Below are positions 1 to 12,705 of a stretch of DNA of 64,000 bases, piece after piece; position 1 is the stretch's first letter; every line of letters starts with the position of its first letter. Under the pieces are notes generated by a model. It was not told the origin of the DNA and ran no database searches. It worked only from the letters and a program-made list of their open reading frames with translations. The DNA comes from Panorpa germanica (Eukaryota > Arthropoda > Insecta > Mecoptera > Panorpidae), in assembly GCA_963678705.1 (NCBI GenBank), contig OY783210.1:12339331-12403330 (forward strand), read 5' to 3'. The translations under genes were made by a program, and so were the position numbers.

Positions 1-1119
1 TACTCCCTGGTATTTAAAGCATTAAGTGAAAGTTTTCTTTATCACCTGTACCTTTCAAATAATGACAAAATACCAAATATTTAGAAAACATTATATAGGC
101 ACACCCTGTATATTTTATAATAAATAAATATATTAGCTTCAATATGGCTTCATTTTGTATTTGTAATAAATACTTAATTTAAATAAATTTATTTCACACA
201 CACATGCATCATGACAAAACCTGAAACTTTTTCAGCATATGAATAAACCAACGCTGAAAATCCCGCAATGTCAGATTTTTAGGGAATCGATGAAACGATT
301 TCTTTTTTAAGAAACAATAAAATTGTTTCCACAATTTTTATTTACAAAATGAAATTCCTTACCCTGAATATAGTTCCTTATAAACTTTTAGAGTAAAATG
401 GAATGTTTGTATGGGGGTGTATACAGAATGAAGAGAATGGGGTTGATGGTACGGTGTAGGGGTGCGGTGTGTAGTGTACCCTTCTCTCAAATCCTTCTAC
501 ACTCCCTTTCTATCCTAATCGATCTGCCAGACTGTTTGGGTGACAAGTTAAATGGGAATTGCTGGTTACAGTCCGTGAAGAAATTTCAAAACTATGTTTG
601 TATTAAGTGTGTTCTGAAAGTTATGCCACATAGTAGAAGCTGCTGTCGTGAAAATAAAATGGTTATTAAATTATCATTAAAAGAACATATGTAGTTTATT
701 TGTTTCACTGTTAAAGGGCTGTTACACATTCGTTGAGGCTCTCGAATACATACAATTGAGTAAATTTTGCATAACTTCAACATAATATTACTTCATCCTT
801 TTTTGTTCTGTTCAACTGGTATATCTTTTTTCTAAATAGATAGTTTTGTAGTTGTACAACGCAATGTTATTTACAGAGCTAGTTCTTAATACATCATATG
901 CTTCTATTTTTATAATTGAATTATTTTTGTAATTGAATTAATTTTATTCTTTTCCTTTTCAGGTGAGTTGTGCTACTTACATTACATTTAAATTCCTTAG
1001 CTGAATTAGTTGGTAAGATAAATAATTATATTTAATGTAACATTATATTTTTTCTGCGATATTATTAATAACTTCACGTTGTCAGGATGACTTGAATCTC
1101 AATGATAAATACATATATG
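1..1119. other. AT-rich intergenic DNA
   Basis: I see no supported gene here. A short open frame at 398-694 has no recognisable motif and unremarkable composition. A CACACCCTGTATA string at about 102-114 resembles transposon ends seen in insects, but no partner end is visible. Confidence 0.5.
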
Positions 1120-1121
1120 TA

Positions 1122-1842
1122 ACACTGCACTCAATAAGTTTGTAAGATGACATATAGATGGCGCCACTATTAACAAATCAATATGATTTTTAGATAGTAC
1201 CAACCTTCAAACAATATGTGTCAAAATTTCATGACATTCAGACTATTAGTTTTCAAATTCACATTGATTTTAACAACGCTACCTTCGCATGGGACCTTCA
1301 TTTAGTGTAAAATCTTTCCATACTAAAAAATCGCTTTTAGCGGCAACTTTTACTGGTGTATCTTCTATGAACTAATTACTCGGCGACTCCACAAACGCAG
1401 TGAGTTGGTTTAGCTCCGTTGTTATTTTTGTTATCAGTGCAGAGTATAAAAAAAGTTATTACATAATACTTTATAATATGTTTTAATTGTAAACACACAG
1501 TCCTTATCTAGTTCTTATTTGACATACGATCATAGAGTTACCGCGTAGAAGATACATACATAAATGGTGTTGCCAACAACGGTTCTTGAAGTGTATCCTC
1601 TTTCGTCGCTGTGTAATTTTAGTTCATAGAAGATACATCAATATATGATGTCGCTAAAAGCGGTTTTTTGAATATCGAAAGATTTTTCACTAAGTGAATG
1701 ACTCCTGGACGCTACTCTTTTGTAATTTTCGAAACCATGGAAAAATCTGAATTGTGTGTGCTGATAAAGCATTGCTTTTTGAGGGGAAAGAATGCCGAGT
1801 TCGAATAACACTTGTCAAGCCATTGCTCTTGCTTGAACGGTA
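1122..1842 (+). mobile_element. mariner-derived element, 5' half with inverted segment
   Basis: The terminus beginning ACACTGCACTCAATAAG follows a TA dinucleotide (1120-1121). The same terminus recurs, reverse-complemented, at 6091, 12310 and 40056, each time next to TA, which fits the Tc1/mariner TA target rule. An ATG at 1737 opens a reading frame MEKSELCVLIKHCFLRGKNA, which matches the N-terminus of mariner transposases. Directly after it (about 1795-1840) the next part of the transposase (residues like QWLDKCYSN) is present in the opposite orientation, so the copy is rearranged. A separate MITE (1297-1698) interrupts the 5' UTR. No right-hand terminal repeat is visible. Confidence 0.75.
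1297..1698. mobile_element. Nested MITE with long terminal inverted repeats
   Basis: The left arm, starting TTCATTTAGTG at 1297 and running to about 1380, is matched by the reverse complement of about 1614-1698. Shared blocks include 'AATCTTTC', 'CGCTTTTAGCG' and 'TATCTTCTATGAACTAA'. The arms are about 85 bp and the middle is non-coding. It lies between the mariner 5' terminus and the mariner ATG, so it inserted into that element. I could not find a convincing target duplication. The superfamily is unknown. Confidence 0.7.
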
Positions 1843-1941
1843 TTATTAATTTTATAATTTCACTAACTTAAATTAGTTTACGTAAATGATGTAATTTGAT
1901 TGTATAATGCATTTTATTAAAAGAAAAAAATAATCTAGATT

Positions 1942-2806
1942 CAGTGACGTAGCGTGCCTTAGACGGACTCCGTATCAAAATTTGTTGGGGGGCCAAATGA
2001 TGGGTAAAGTTTTTCACAAGAGGAACAGAAACGCTCGCCTTAAATTAAAATAGTTATATATTGATTATACGTTATTACTTACAATTAATCCTCATAGAAA
2101 CTAAGCTAGCCAAATAATTCAAATCAAATATACATTTTTCTTGCCTGTTGTTCGGCGAACTTATTTATTTATTCATTCATAGCTGAAGACGAGTTCAGTT
2201 TTTCTAAATTTTCTGTCTCTATAGACAATAGTGACAACTCTGATAGCCTTTCCTGTCCCATAGGGGCCCTTAGAAATTATTTTATCAGTTTTAATTTCGA
2301 AAAATTTCTTTCAGCTGTTGCAGTTGTAACCAGAAGGGTCAAGAATAGAAAGCATGTTGTTATTACCTCCAGAAAACTGGATGCAAGGCTATTGAATTTT
2401 ATCAGCAATAATTCCAGGAGTTCCTTAATGGAATGAATTTTCTGAATTTCAGATTTAAAGTATGTTTTCAAAGCAATTCATTGTTCATAAAGATCAACTG
2501 ACATGTCTTTACTGTATTTAGCAGACAGTTTTCCGGCATACTTTTTTATTATTTCGTTTGAAAATAAGAGTTTCTCCGGTTGTAATACTTCGAACATATT
2601 ACTTAGGTCACAGAGGCTCTGAAATCTTTAGCAATACACATTGACTTCTGATCTGAAATTCTCTCATCTTCTGATAGTTTTCTGTAAGTCATTAATTTCA
2701 TGCTGTAGAGCTTTAGAAACAGGATTAATGATTTCAAATAGTGAAGAAAGACGCGTTTCTTTTCCAAAAGCCCCGTATAATTGATACGGCAGTAGCTACG
2801 CCACTG
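1942..2806 (-). mobile_element. Deleted hAT transposon with 8-bp target duplication
   Basis: The element begins CAGTGACGTAGC at 1942 and ends GCTACGCCACTG at 2806. It is flanked on both sides by the identical octamer TCTAGATT (1934-1941 and 2807-2814). An 8-bp duplication and CAG...CTG termini define hAT elements. At 865 bp it is far shorter than an autonomous copy. The minus strand retains the C-terminal dimerisation domain of the transposase (separate entry), so this is an internally deleted copy. Confidence 0.9.
2124..2780 (-). pseudogene. hAT transposase C-terminal dimerisation domain, broken
   Basis: On the minus strand the frame from 2471 reads '...TATAERNFSKLKLIK', then a TAA stop, then in the same frame 'FLRAPMGQERLSELSLLSIE', ending '...NKFAEQQARK' near 2124. 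This is the pattern of the hAT dimerisation domain (VATAERSFSKLKLIK...MSQERL...LSIE), as in the ZMYM1-like or DUF4371 branch. The sequence upstream to about 2780 looks like decayed transposase in shifted frames. With at least one stop and several frameshifts it cannot encode a functional enzyme. Confidence 0.8.
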
Positions 2807-2814
2807 TCTAGATT

Positions 2815-3735
2815 ACTAATGTATACAATACTCAGCACAGTGCCTCTGCAACACAGATCTAGGTTTTTTCATTGTCATCTGGGTTGACAAGTTTCTTTCA
2901 TTAAAATTTCTGTAATTTTTAATTTGAAGTCAATACCGATAAAGTAGATTTAAATGAAATAGTTGTGGATTGTCGCTCATATGTTTGAATGTGTTCAAAA
3001 TGTTTAACAAATAATATCATAATCTATACGTATATAATACCTCAATCACTTTGAATATTGCGAATATTTCTTTCGAACAGTGAACTATCAAAGTAAAGAA
3101 TTTTATTTAGATCCGCCCCTCATAATAGTATACTCGTAACTATATAAATGTGTGCGTGTGTTTGTATACATGTGTGTGTAGAAAAATGTTTACTTCGGCT
3201 TGTAATGGTATAGACATCTAGAAGAAGCAATAGATAAGAAAGAAATGCCTATCTCAACCTTCACCAAACCAATAATACACCAAAATGTAGAGCAAAACGA
3301 AATTCAAACTAAAACCGTTACTGATTCAAACGAGCGGGTTTAAGGGTGGCAGTAAGAGGGGGAGGAGAAGATAGAGGGATGATTTTATGGGGCTGCCGAT
3401 TTATATATAAGTGGAAAGTTATACGAATCGATTATTAACTTACTGAATGGAAATGTTTACTTTTGTATTGCTTCTCTTCTAGTGTATGTAAATTGATAAG
3501 AATGTTAGTTTTGCAATTGGACTACAATTTATAAAGCTGATTACTTTGATAGTGATGCTGTTAAATATGACTAGATAGGTATCTAGGTAGAAAATGTAAC
3601 ACTGGAATTAGATTGTAATTTTGTGAAACTTACATAGTAGAAAAATATACCTAGAAATGAGCTTGAAGCGAGCCAGGAAGTGTTAATCTTTACTGCAAGA
3701 ATTTTTCTACATGTTCACGTAAATAAAAAGTAACT
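2815..3735. other. AT-rich spacer
   Basis: No gene, RNA or clear repeat was recognised between the hAT copy and the LINE tail. Confidence 0.4.
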
Positions 3736-4430
3736 GTATTTAGAAAAAGGAAAGGATGTGCAGAGTGTGCGGGAGAGTGATAGAAACGTTGGAGCACATT
3801 AAATATTCATGTGAGAAAAGAGGCAGTATAAAGGCTATTAAAAGGAGGTAGTATAGAGAAGCGGAGGATTGCGAAGATAGAGAGAAGAAGCGAGGAAAGA
3901 GAAGGAAGGGCAGAGTAGAAACAGTTAAACTTCTGTTCAGAAAATAGGGGATTTGTACAGAGGAGATAAGGAAGACAAGATGTGGCTGGCGGAGATAGAA
4001 CCAAGAAGAAAATAGTAAAGGAAAAGAAACAATGAAGATAGAGGCTCTGATGAGAGGAGAAGAAGAATAGATGTAGAGGAAAAGACAGAGTAGTGATGAG
4101 AGAGGTGATGCGCTTACTTTGCAACGTTACAGTTCAAAACCGATCAAAAAGAAAGAAAAGAGACAATAAAGTAGCCGAGAGACATCATTAATTACAGAAG
4201 ATTCAAAAAGAAGTAAAAAGAGCTTCGTGAGGCTTAGAATTAGAGGAGGGAAGAAAGGAGAAAGTTAAGAGATATAAAGAGCAAGGCAGAAAAAGCTTAA
4301 TATATTACATGAGTAATACGAGACTTACTAGACTAAGCAATAAAATGCAACGTAATTTGTAGAATTAAGGTAGATTAAGGTAATGCTAACGACAATATCG
4401 TTAAATAAATAAATAACGTAATAATAAATG
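3736..4430 (+). mobile_element. LINE 3' fragment (CRxCG finger family), degenerate
   Basis: From about 3755 the plus strand reads RMCRVCGRVIETLEHIKYSC, a C-x2-C-x7-H-x4-C finger found at the C-terminus of Jockey/R1-type LINE ORF2 proteins. A purine-rich stretch with stops follows. The same motif with the same downstream purine-rich text recurs at 8270-8530 (minus) and 34856-35216 (plus). The end of this copy, near a (TAAA)n-like tail at about 4400-4420, is approximate. Confidence 0.6.
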
Positions 4431-4975
4431 CACACGACAAAAAATGCACACACGAAAATTATTTCATTACATTACTCATTGATTTCCTATGCTACGAAGT
4501 ATTTAGTTACTTATTTTAAAGCAATTAATTCCCTCAATCATATTTAGTTAATTACTATTAAGTTCTAAACCACATTTTTACTTCTATTAATAGTTTTATT
4601 CAGGAAATTTTCACAAAATTTTCCTCATATATTAGAGCGATTAGAGATTAAAAAGTGTATAGCGAAAAGATAAAAATGTTATTAGGTTCTGTTATTATAA
4701 AATGGAAACACGTCTGTTACTTGTTTAAAACTTGAATTGCTAAAACAGTATGCATATTAAAATAACGCTGTCACCTTGATCTAACGTCTAGACACATTAT
4801 TCACATGTAGTGACATTAAATAATGAAAATAAGTTAAGCCGCGCGTATTAGATTATTTCACGCAATGTGTAAAGTTTGTTTTTTTTTTCGTTTCTTTTTC
4901 TTGAATTGTCATAGCCACCATATATTAATCATAATTACAAACGCGTATATAGGTTCTTAAATTTTATTTTATTTT
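4431..4975. other. AT-rich spacer
   Basis: Nothing was recognised apart from homopolymer T runs. Confidence 0.4.
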
Positions 4976-6091
4976 ACCGAGTCCGAATAACACTTGTCAA
5001 GCCATTGCTTTGCTTGAACGGAATTCCCATTAAAAAGCAATGCTTTAAGCTACTCACTGTTTAAAGTTTTAATTTAAGGTTATAACTTTAAATGTAATTT
5101 AGAATTTGTGGAATCATGCGTCAAGCATTGTAATAATATACATGATTTTGTAATAGTTACTATCTTTATTTAATATAAATTATTGAATTTAATTTAATTA
5201 ATTTTATTTCTTTATATTGCACAAGCTGAAATGGGCTTGTGTCCTATGTCTTAATTTCTATAAAAGTGTAGTATATATTGATAAAGTGGGTTACTAGAAC
5301 CTCAAATGTTCAATTATTTTTTAATAACTCCTTATATGTTAAGAGATATTAACAATTAAAAAAGTCATTTTGTCTCTTTAGCTATTAAAGGGATTCAACG
5401 TTGTACACATTCTAAGTGCATGTGACATCACAATCCTTGTGTAAGGTTACCAACATTACAGCTCAGAAATCTCTGCTATATGTATTTATATATCAAAATA
5501 TCAAATATTATTTACAGCTACTTCAAGGAACAATCAAATTCCAATATTATGTCTGCCTTAAGGGTTAAATAAAATAATTACTTATTATTCTTTGATTTGA
5601 CTTGATTATTTGACTACCAACAGCTACAGAACATTACCACAGCACTGACTTACTCAACAAATAACTGACGTTAAAATGCATTTTACGTCATACAAATATG
5701 GCCGACTATTTCTAGCGCTAAAACTACAATTCAAACTTTTAATTGCTATATCTCCACCAATATTTAGATATTTAATAAAATAGACACGTCAATACACATT
5801 TATTAACATCAATTTCGATCCAACAATTGAAAAATCGACCACTAAAAAATGAGGACACAAGCCCATTTACATTTTAGTTTAAAACCTTAAATTACCACTC
5901 AGTGAGTGAGAATGGAGCTTTATCAATGCGTTACCAAAAAACACTGTAAGTCGTAAACTAATGGTCGTAATGTCATGAAATTTGGACATATATTGTTTAA
6001 AGGTTGGTACTATCTGAAAATCATAGGGATTTGTCAATAATTTAATAGGAGCTATTTATATGTCATCCTACGAACTTATTGAGTGACGTGA
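4976..6091 (-). mobile_element. mariner-derived element, interrupted by a MITE
   Basis: The minus-strand 5' terminus TCACGTCACTCAATAAG starts at 6091 next to TA (6092-6093). It is followed by the same 5' UTR text as the copy at 1122 (for example TTTCATGACATT and ACTAATGG reversed). The element is then interrupted by the MITE at 5233-5864. Beyond that, minus-strand 5065-4976 reads KHCFLMG followed, one frame over, by VQAKQWLDKCYSDSV. This is diagnostic mariner transposase N-terminal sequence. No 3' part of the transposase is present. Confidence 0.75.
5233..5864 (+). mobile_element. AT-flanked MITE family, copy 1
   Basis: A 632-bp element with 13-bp terminal inverted repeats (GGGCTTGTGTCCT at the left, its complement at the right), flanked by AT at 5231-5232 and 5865-5866. 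At least eight related copies occur in the window. The empty-site comparison at 24.1 kb shows that the AT is a target duplication. It has no coding capacity. A 2-bp AT duplication with GGG termini fits the ISL2EU branch of the PIF/Harbinger-related (PHIS) transposons. That assignment is an inference. Confidence 0.85.
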
Positions 6092-6093
6092 TA

Positions 6094-7160
6094 ATTATCG
6101 TTTGATGTTGTGGTTTTTTACTCAGATGGCTTTATATATTTTGCAAGATATCAGTAGATGTTATTTAACAGAGACATATACTGCATTGTACTGTAGAGTA
6201 ATGAATAAACATATAATCAATTGCATATCAACGTTCTCGGTTATAAGCTGTGTTGCAATGCTATAATGATATATTTGCTTATGTACGCTTGTAGTTGAAC
6301 ACAATAGGAATTCACAATAAGCTAAATTCTTTGTCCAGTTAGACATGGAATGATTAAAGTTTAACTAAGTTTAAACTCGATTTCGATGAAGCAACTAAAC
6401 GAGAAATCAGAGTTTTTCCGACAACAATGTAAATATAACTGAAGTTTAAAGTTATCATTAAATGGTTTTAATCTTTCTCCTTTTAAAGTACCTAACGGCT
6501 ATAAAATTGTTTAATTACCAGATTTAATAATGTAAATAACTGGCCGCCTGCAGAATTTACCACCGTTGCCACCGATACCGACACTGGAGTAAACAATCCA
6601 CTCTTAAAACTTTACTGCTTGCGTTTATTTCTTTTTTCTCAAAGAAAACTTTTCAAGGAATGCACTTCTTAATATTCCTTACAATTTAGCTGTTTTGTTT
6701 TGCTTGCTAACTTCACGCTAAAATATTTTATGTAATACTGTTTGATAAATGATATTATGTAATATCATTTTCTTTTACACTGTTATATATTTGATATTAT
6801 TACCATACCATTGGTATTATTTTATTTATACTATTACTTAATAATAAATAAAGATTACTATTGCACCGATGTGATCTGAAGTATTTATTGAACAAGACTG
6901 AGTTTACTTCATGAATAATAAACGAATCGCTAATGACGTAGTATTACATTTGTAAGAGATCTATGATTTAAGAAGCTTAGCGACTTATTTTGACTTACGA
7001 TTTCCAATATTCTTATTTGTAAAGCTTGTTGCTAAATACATATGTTTCCTCTTGGATCGTCTAGACGTTGTTAAGTATAATTCGGAATAAGAGCGACTTT
7101 CAGGTCGCAATCTTGTAACATCCTCAAACATTGATGCTTAACGCAAGATTATAGCCAAAA
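6094..7160. other. AT-rich spacer
   Basis: No gene or repeat family was recognised. Short open frames here have no motif. Confidence 0.4.
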
Positions 7161-7440
7161 CAACGCTATATTTTTATTTTTTTTATTATATTAATTGTGT
7201 GCCTTTCGGCTTTACAATCTACATTATTATATTTCTTAATGCATTTCATATAAATTCAAAGTTAAAAACTAAACATAAACTATTCTAGACTATTACTACT
7301 TCGAATAGTACTTTCTGTTTCTTCTTTTCTTGATCCTCTCTCTTCATGTCCCCTACTCCTCCTTTATTCACACCGTTTCCTGCTTCTCCTTCCGTTATAT
7401 CAAATGTAAATGATTGTGTAATTACTGTAAAGCAGAGTGC
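7161..7440 (-). mobile_element. LINE 3' end fragment (CRxCG finger family)
   Basis: The plus-strand text GTGTGCCTTTCGGCTTTACA (near 7199) and the following pyrimidine-rich segment are nearly the same as at 61388 and the reverse complement of 35170-35195. These are the conserved 3' UTR and tail of the family. The A-rich tail lies at the left edge (about 7161-7190), so the element points to the minus strand. It is strongly 5'-truncated and the right boundary is approximate. Confidence 0.65.
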
Positions 7441-7789
7441 ACGACATCACACAAAGTGCCAACATAATAGGAGGTCAATGGTGATAACAATCTCCATTCG
7501 TAATAGATCCTTGTGTATATAGTATTTTCTATTTACTGTATGCATGAACAAACAGTAGCTCGTCAGCTTTTCCTTTCTATTTTTTTAATACATTTTTCTA
7601 TGTGCTAAGTGAGAAAAAAAGTGATAACATTGCCAAAGAATTCTTGATATATTTTAAAGCGCTTCTTATATTTTTTTATTTTTTTTATTTTAATGTTTTT
7701 GCCATTAGGCACTGCATTCTTCTGCATTAAATCATTAAATTACATATCATTGTGCTTAATTACATTTGTGATTCTTATTATATCTATTC

Positions 7790-8255
7790 TTTTTTTTTTT
7801 TTATTTATTGGGCTTTGGCTTATTCAGCCTTCTTGCCATTCTAAAATACAAATAAATATTACATTCTATAATATATAAAAATTACTTAAAACTATACATA
7901 TATAACTACTATATTTACTACTATATATAAACTATTATATTTACATCACCATTTGCTTAATCTAAGTTAAAGTTCTTTGAAGATTCTCTGTACATGTTAT
8001 ATGTCAATTTTATTGTCAAATATAAACTCAATCACACATTTTGCAAAGGCACTATTTACATCGGAGATAAGACTTAACACGTTCACTGGCATCGTGGTAG
8101 ACTTGCATAAATTACTCCATAAGTGGTCGACTCCCTGCTTTTTGAATTTACATCCTAGTATCATGTGGTCTATAGTACCTTCCTCTCCACAGATGCAATT
8201 GGAATATTGTATTATTTTTATTTTCGCTAGGTGTGATGGGACTTTACAATTATTT
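7790..8255 (-). mobile_element. 5'-truncated I-like LINE copy with target duplication
   Basis: The 12-bp direct repeat TTATATCTATTC flanks it at 7778-7789 and 8256-8267. The poly-A tail is at the left (T run from 7790). The 3' UTR text GGCTTTGGCTTATTCAGCC is shared with the full-length element near 14422. The minus strand encodes the last part of ORF2: the finger CICGEEGTIDHMILGC and the C-terminus ending about 7997, aligned to the full-length protein from about residue 1153. Truncation starts exactly at the target duplication, as expected for target-primed reverse transcription. Confidence 0.85.
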
Positions 8256-8267
8256 TTATATCTATTC

Positions 8268-8530
8268 ATTCTCACTCCTTCTAAAAGAAAAAACAAAACA
8301 TATAAATTTAAACCTCTACTGCTTCTGTCTTCCTGCTACTCTCACTCTTCTTTCTACTCTGCCATTCCTTCTCTTTCCTCGCTCCTTTTCTCTATCTCCG
8401 CCACCCATCTCTTTCCTTCACTCTCTTTAATGACTGCCCAATATTCTTTTCACTTTTCACCTTTTTCTTACATGAAAACTTAATGTGCTCCAATGTTTCT
8501 ATCTCCGTTCCGCACACCGTACTATTCCTG
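8268..8530 (-). mobile_element. LINE fragment (CRxCG finger family)
   Basis: On the minus strand from about 8520 the frame reads TVCGTEIETLEHIKFSC and then KNIGQSLKRVKERDGW. This matches the C-terminal finger and downstream text of the copy at 34856-35216 (ETLEHIKFEC, RNIGQLLK). The first cysteine of the finger is lost or mutated. The I-like copy next to it (7790-8255) inserted at its edge. Confidence 0.65.
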
Positions 8531-9776
<1,246 letters not shown>

Positions 9777-10114
9777 TTGATGGTGGCCAGAATTCAGAAT
9801 ACGGCAATGTTCAAGGGTCGCCACTTCTTGTAGAATGTAGAGGGTTTGGAATAGGGGTTTCTAAAGGTTCCTGTTGGTTCATAAGGGGTACATAAGGGTT
9901 TTAATATACTAAAGTGAGGGTTGGTGACGTCACAGTTTAACTAAATGGTGAGTACTGCATCCGGTAAGGGTAACAATACTTTGTAAGTGAAAATAAAAAA
10001 TTCGTGAAATGTAAAAAGATTTTTATTTGATTGCATAACAAAAAATATATCGTTTGCTTGAATGATATTACTTACTTTTATCAATATTCTTGCGAGAAAT
10101 CTTCGAATATTAAT

Positions 10115-10292
10115 TGCCCTATCACCAACGATCTTCTACTATGTTGACAGGTTTTCCAGTGTCGTGGTTTTATGTATCTGAACAACACCGCTGCCTTATA
10201 AGATTATGATTATTTATTTATTGTATAATATCTTTGGTATGTACATAATCAATTTTAACTTGATACCAACCAAACCATGATCATATGGCTCT
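10115..10292 (-). mobile_element. SINE fragment (tRNA-derived family)
   Basis: Plus-strand text such as CTATCACCAACGATC, GTGTCGTGG, ACACCGCTGCCT and ACATAATCAATTTT follows the same order as the SINE at 14118-14390. It is diverged and lacks the tRNA-like head. Confidence 0.6.
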
Positions 10293-10348
10293 GCAGTCTT
10301 GCGTCTTGTTTTACTGTTAATACCTTAACGTTTACTACATTCTAATTA

Positions 10349-10351
10349 TTA

Positions 10352-10435
<84 letters not shown>

Positions 10436-10439
10436 TATA
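10349..10439. repeat. (AT)n microsatellite
   Basis: A run of about 90 bp of alternating A and T with two interruptions (ATATATGTAT at the left, ATACAT at the right), seen directly. Confidence 0.97.
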
Positions 10440-11732
10440 AATATTTGTATAACTGTACATTGTTTCGAAGGTGTTCTTGTATTCCATTATCGCAGTTTCT
10501 CTAACAAAAGCGGACGGCTGTGTTTTTAAGGGTTGTTAATACATATTTATTTTAATTAATATTTAGAAAGGGTGTGTTAGTGAATGCCGTGTACTCGTTA
10601 CCTTGTTCCTTTATACTTAACCATTTATTTACACTTAATTATTATATCTATAATTAAAAACTTGTTGTATATAATAAATGAATACGTTTAATAAAATAAA
10701 TTAAAATAAAATTAAATGAAAACAGCAGAGAATGTTTATTTATAAATTTTTTATGTGTGTGTTATTGGGAATAATATCTGTAAGTTTGGAAGACAATGTT
10801 TCAGGCGTATTTTTTAAATTATTCAGCATAATAACAGATATTGCGGGCAAGTATGTATAACGTATAGAGGCACTGCTTTCGATACATTGTACTACTTCTA
10901 GAATCACAGTGAGTAATATTATAAAACGTATTAAATCACAAATATTCAATTCCATTTAAAACAAATCAAAGTTTTGTAGTTACGAGTATATGAGCTAGAA
11001 GATTTACATGATATTATTCATATAAAGTATATTACTAACAAAACAAATAACAATTCAACATTTATAATTACAAGTAAACAAAACAAAACAAAACAAAAAC
11101 GCCCGACAATTAGAAATTCTAGAAGCATTTCACTCAGTACATAATAAGTTAAAACGTAATCAAAGGAATATATCTTTCTCACTCTAACACATGACTTTTA
11201 TACAAGTTTAAAACGAATAATTATGGTTTGTCTTTCCAATGGTAATTTGTATATATTTTAAATAAATATTCTTCAGATTCAAGTACCGTTTTATAATAAT
11301 ATTTATAAATGGGTACAATAGAGTACTTCGAAGAATTACTCCTCCATTTCGTCCGACTCCCACTCCCATCACCATTCTTCTCCACAAATGTAAATTCGTT
11401 TTGAAATGTTTTGTAGATGAATACCATTACTTATGAAGTCTTTGAATTGTATATTAAATGAAGGGTTAATTAAAAACGAATGAGTTATTAATATAATGAA
11501 ATCTAAACGATACTAGACGTTTGAATTAATTACTACATTGAGAATGAATGGGTTATTGTTTCGAGTGCAGTTTACCGCTGGAATATATTTACTAATAACA
11601 AATAATAATATTCTTAAAACAAATTAAATATTTACTGTTACACTTACAATGCATCTGCAAAATATTACGACAGATATCTCTCAAAGCACACTACAGTATC
11701 ATTCCCACACCGTTTTAATTTTGTTTTTAAAT
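10440..11732. other. AT-rich spacer with a (CAAAA)n run
   Basis: A short (CAAAA)n stretch lies at about 11077-11099. A few open frames of 60-90 codons show no recognisable domain. No gene is supported. Confidence 0.35.
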
Positions 11733-12133
11733 AGGTTTGTGTCCTATGTCTTAATTTCTATAAAACTGTACTATACATTGATAAAGTTGACTACCAGAAT
11801 GTCAAATGTTCAATTATTTTTAAATAACTCTCTATATTTTAAGAGCATACTACGTCACGTCCGCAGATTTGTCATCTCTTTTCTACAAGACAGACGTATA
11901 CGAGTATGTATCATTTACTATTAACACCTGGGTTGTGTATCCAATGAAGTGTTATATTTCGAAGGTTGCAAACCAGGAAAAATATTTTCAATTACTTATT
12001 TCTTTTGTGACGTATTATGCATCACCGTCAACTTTTGAATAATTAAAAAAATAATATATCAATATACATATATTAAAATTTATTTCAATCGAAAATGTAA
12101 AGAGTGACCCATAAAAAATGAGTTCACAAACCC
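11733..12133 (+). mobile_element. AT-flanked MITE family, diverged short copy
   Basis: The left end AGGTTTGTGTCCTATGTC and right end GAGTTCACAAACCC match the family termini with a few changes. The copy is flanked by AT (11731-11732 and 12134-12135). At 401 bp it lacks part of the middle found in copy 1. The inner text TTAATTTCTATAAAACTGTA and TTGATAAAG confirms the family. Confidence 0.75.
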
Positions 12134-12135
12134 AT

Positions 12136-12310
12136 TCAGATGTTTTCATTGTTTTGAAAATTACAAAAGTAGCTTTACTAAATCTACTGTAACACTTAAA
12201 CTAATGGTCGGAATATTATGAAATTTTGACACATATTGCTTGAAAGTTGGTACTATTTAAAAATCATATAGATTTGTCATATGTCATCCTACGAACTTAT
12301 TGAGTGGTGT
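12136..12310 (-). mobile_element. mariner 5' terminus fragment
   Basis: The minus strand starts ACACCACTCAATAAG at 12310 beside TA (12311-12312) and continues with 5' UTR text shared with the copies at 1122 and 6091. It adjoins a MITE of the AT-flanked family, as the copy at 6091 does. No transposase sequence remains. Confidence 0.7.
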
Positions 12311-12380
12311 TAATGATAAACAGATAGGTCTTGTTTTGCAGTATGCACTTTCTATGAAATGTTCGATGTTTTGCTTGATG

Positions 12381-12705
12381 AAAGAGACAGTTTTGAAAAC
12401 AGTTTTGTTGTCAAAAAACAAAACAAAATCATGTTTTATTTTATTTTAAAACAGTTCTGTTTTTTTAAAACAGACTGGTTTTATTTTTAGTGTTTTTCTG
12501 TGTGTCCCATAAAAATTATAAACATGATAAACAACAACTGACAAGCGCAAATATTTACAAAAAACAAAAGTGCGTTTTGAAACCAATCAGACTAAAAAAC
12601 AACAACAAACATGTTTTTTTTTTATCTTACAGACTCCAAATGGGAATGTGTTTTGTTTACTAAAACAGCAACAAAAGACAAAAATGTTTTAAGAACTGTC
12701 TCTTT
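12381..12705. mobile_element. MITE with AAAGAGACAG termini
   Basis: The left end, AAAGAGACAGTTTTGAAAACA, is mirrored at the right end by the reverse complement of AAAGAGACAGTTCTTAAAACA (21 positions, 3 mismatches visible). The 325-bp element is non-coding and rich in AAAACA words. I see no clear target duplication. Superfamily unassigned. Confidence 0.65.

Noticed and set aside
7997..8296. A 99-codon gene on the minus strand
   Set aside because: It crosses the target duplication of a truncated LINE copy: the first ~14 codons are flanking DNA and the rest is the ORF2 C-terminus.
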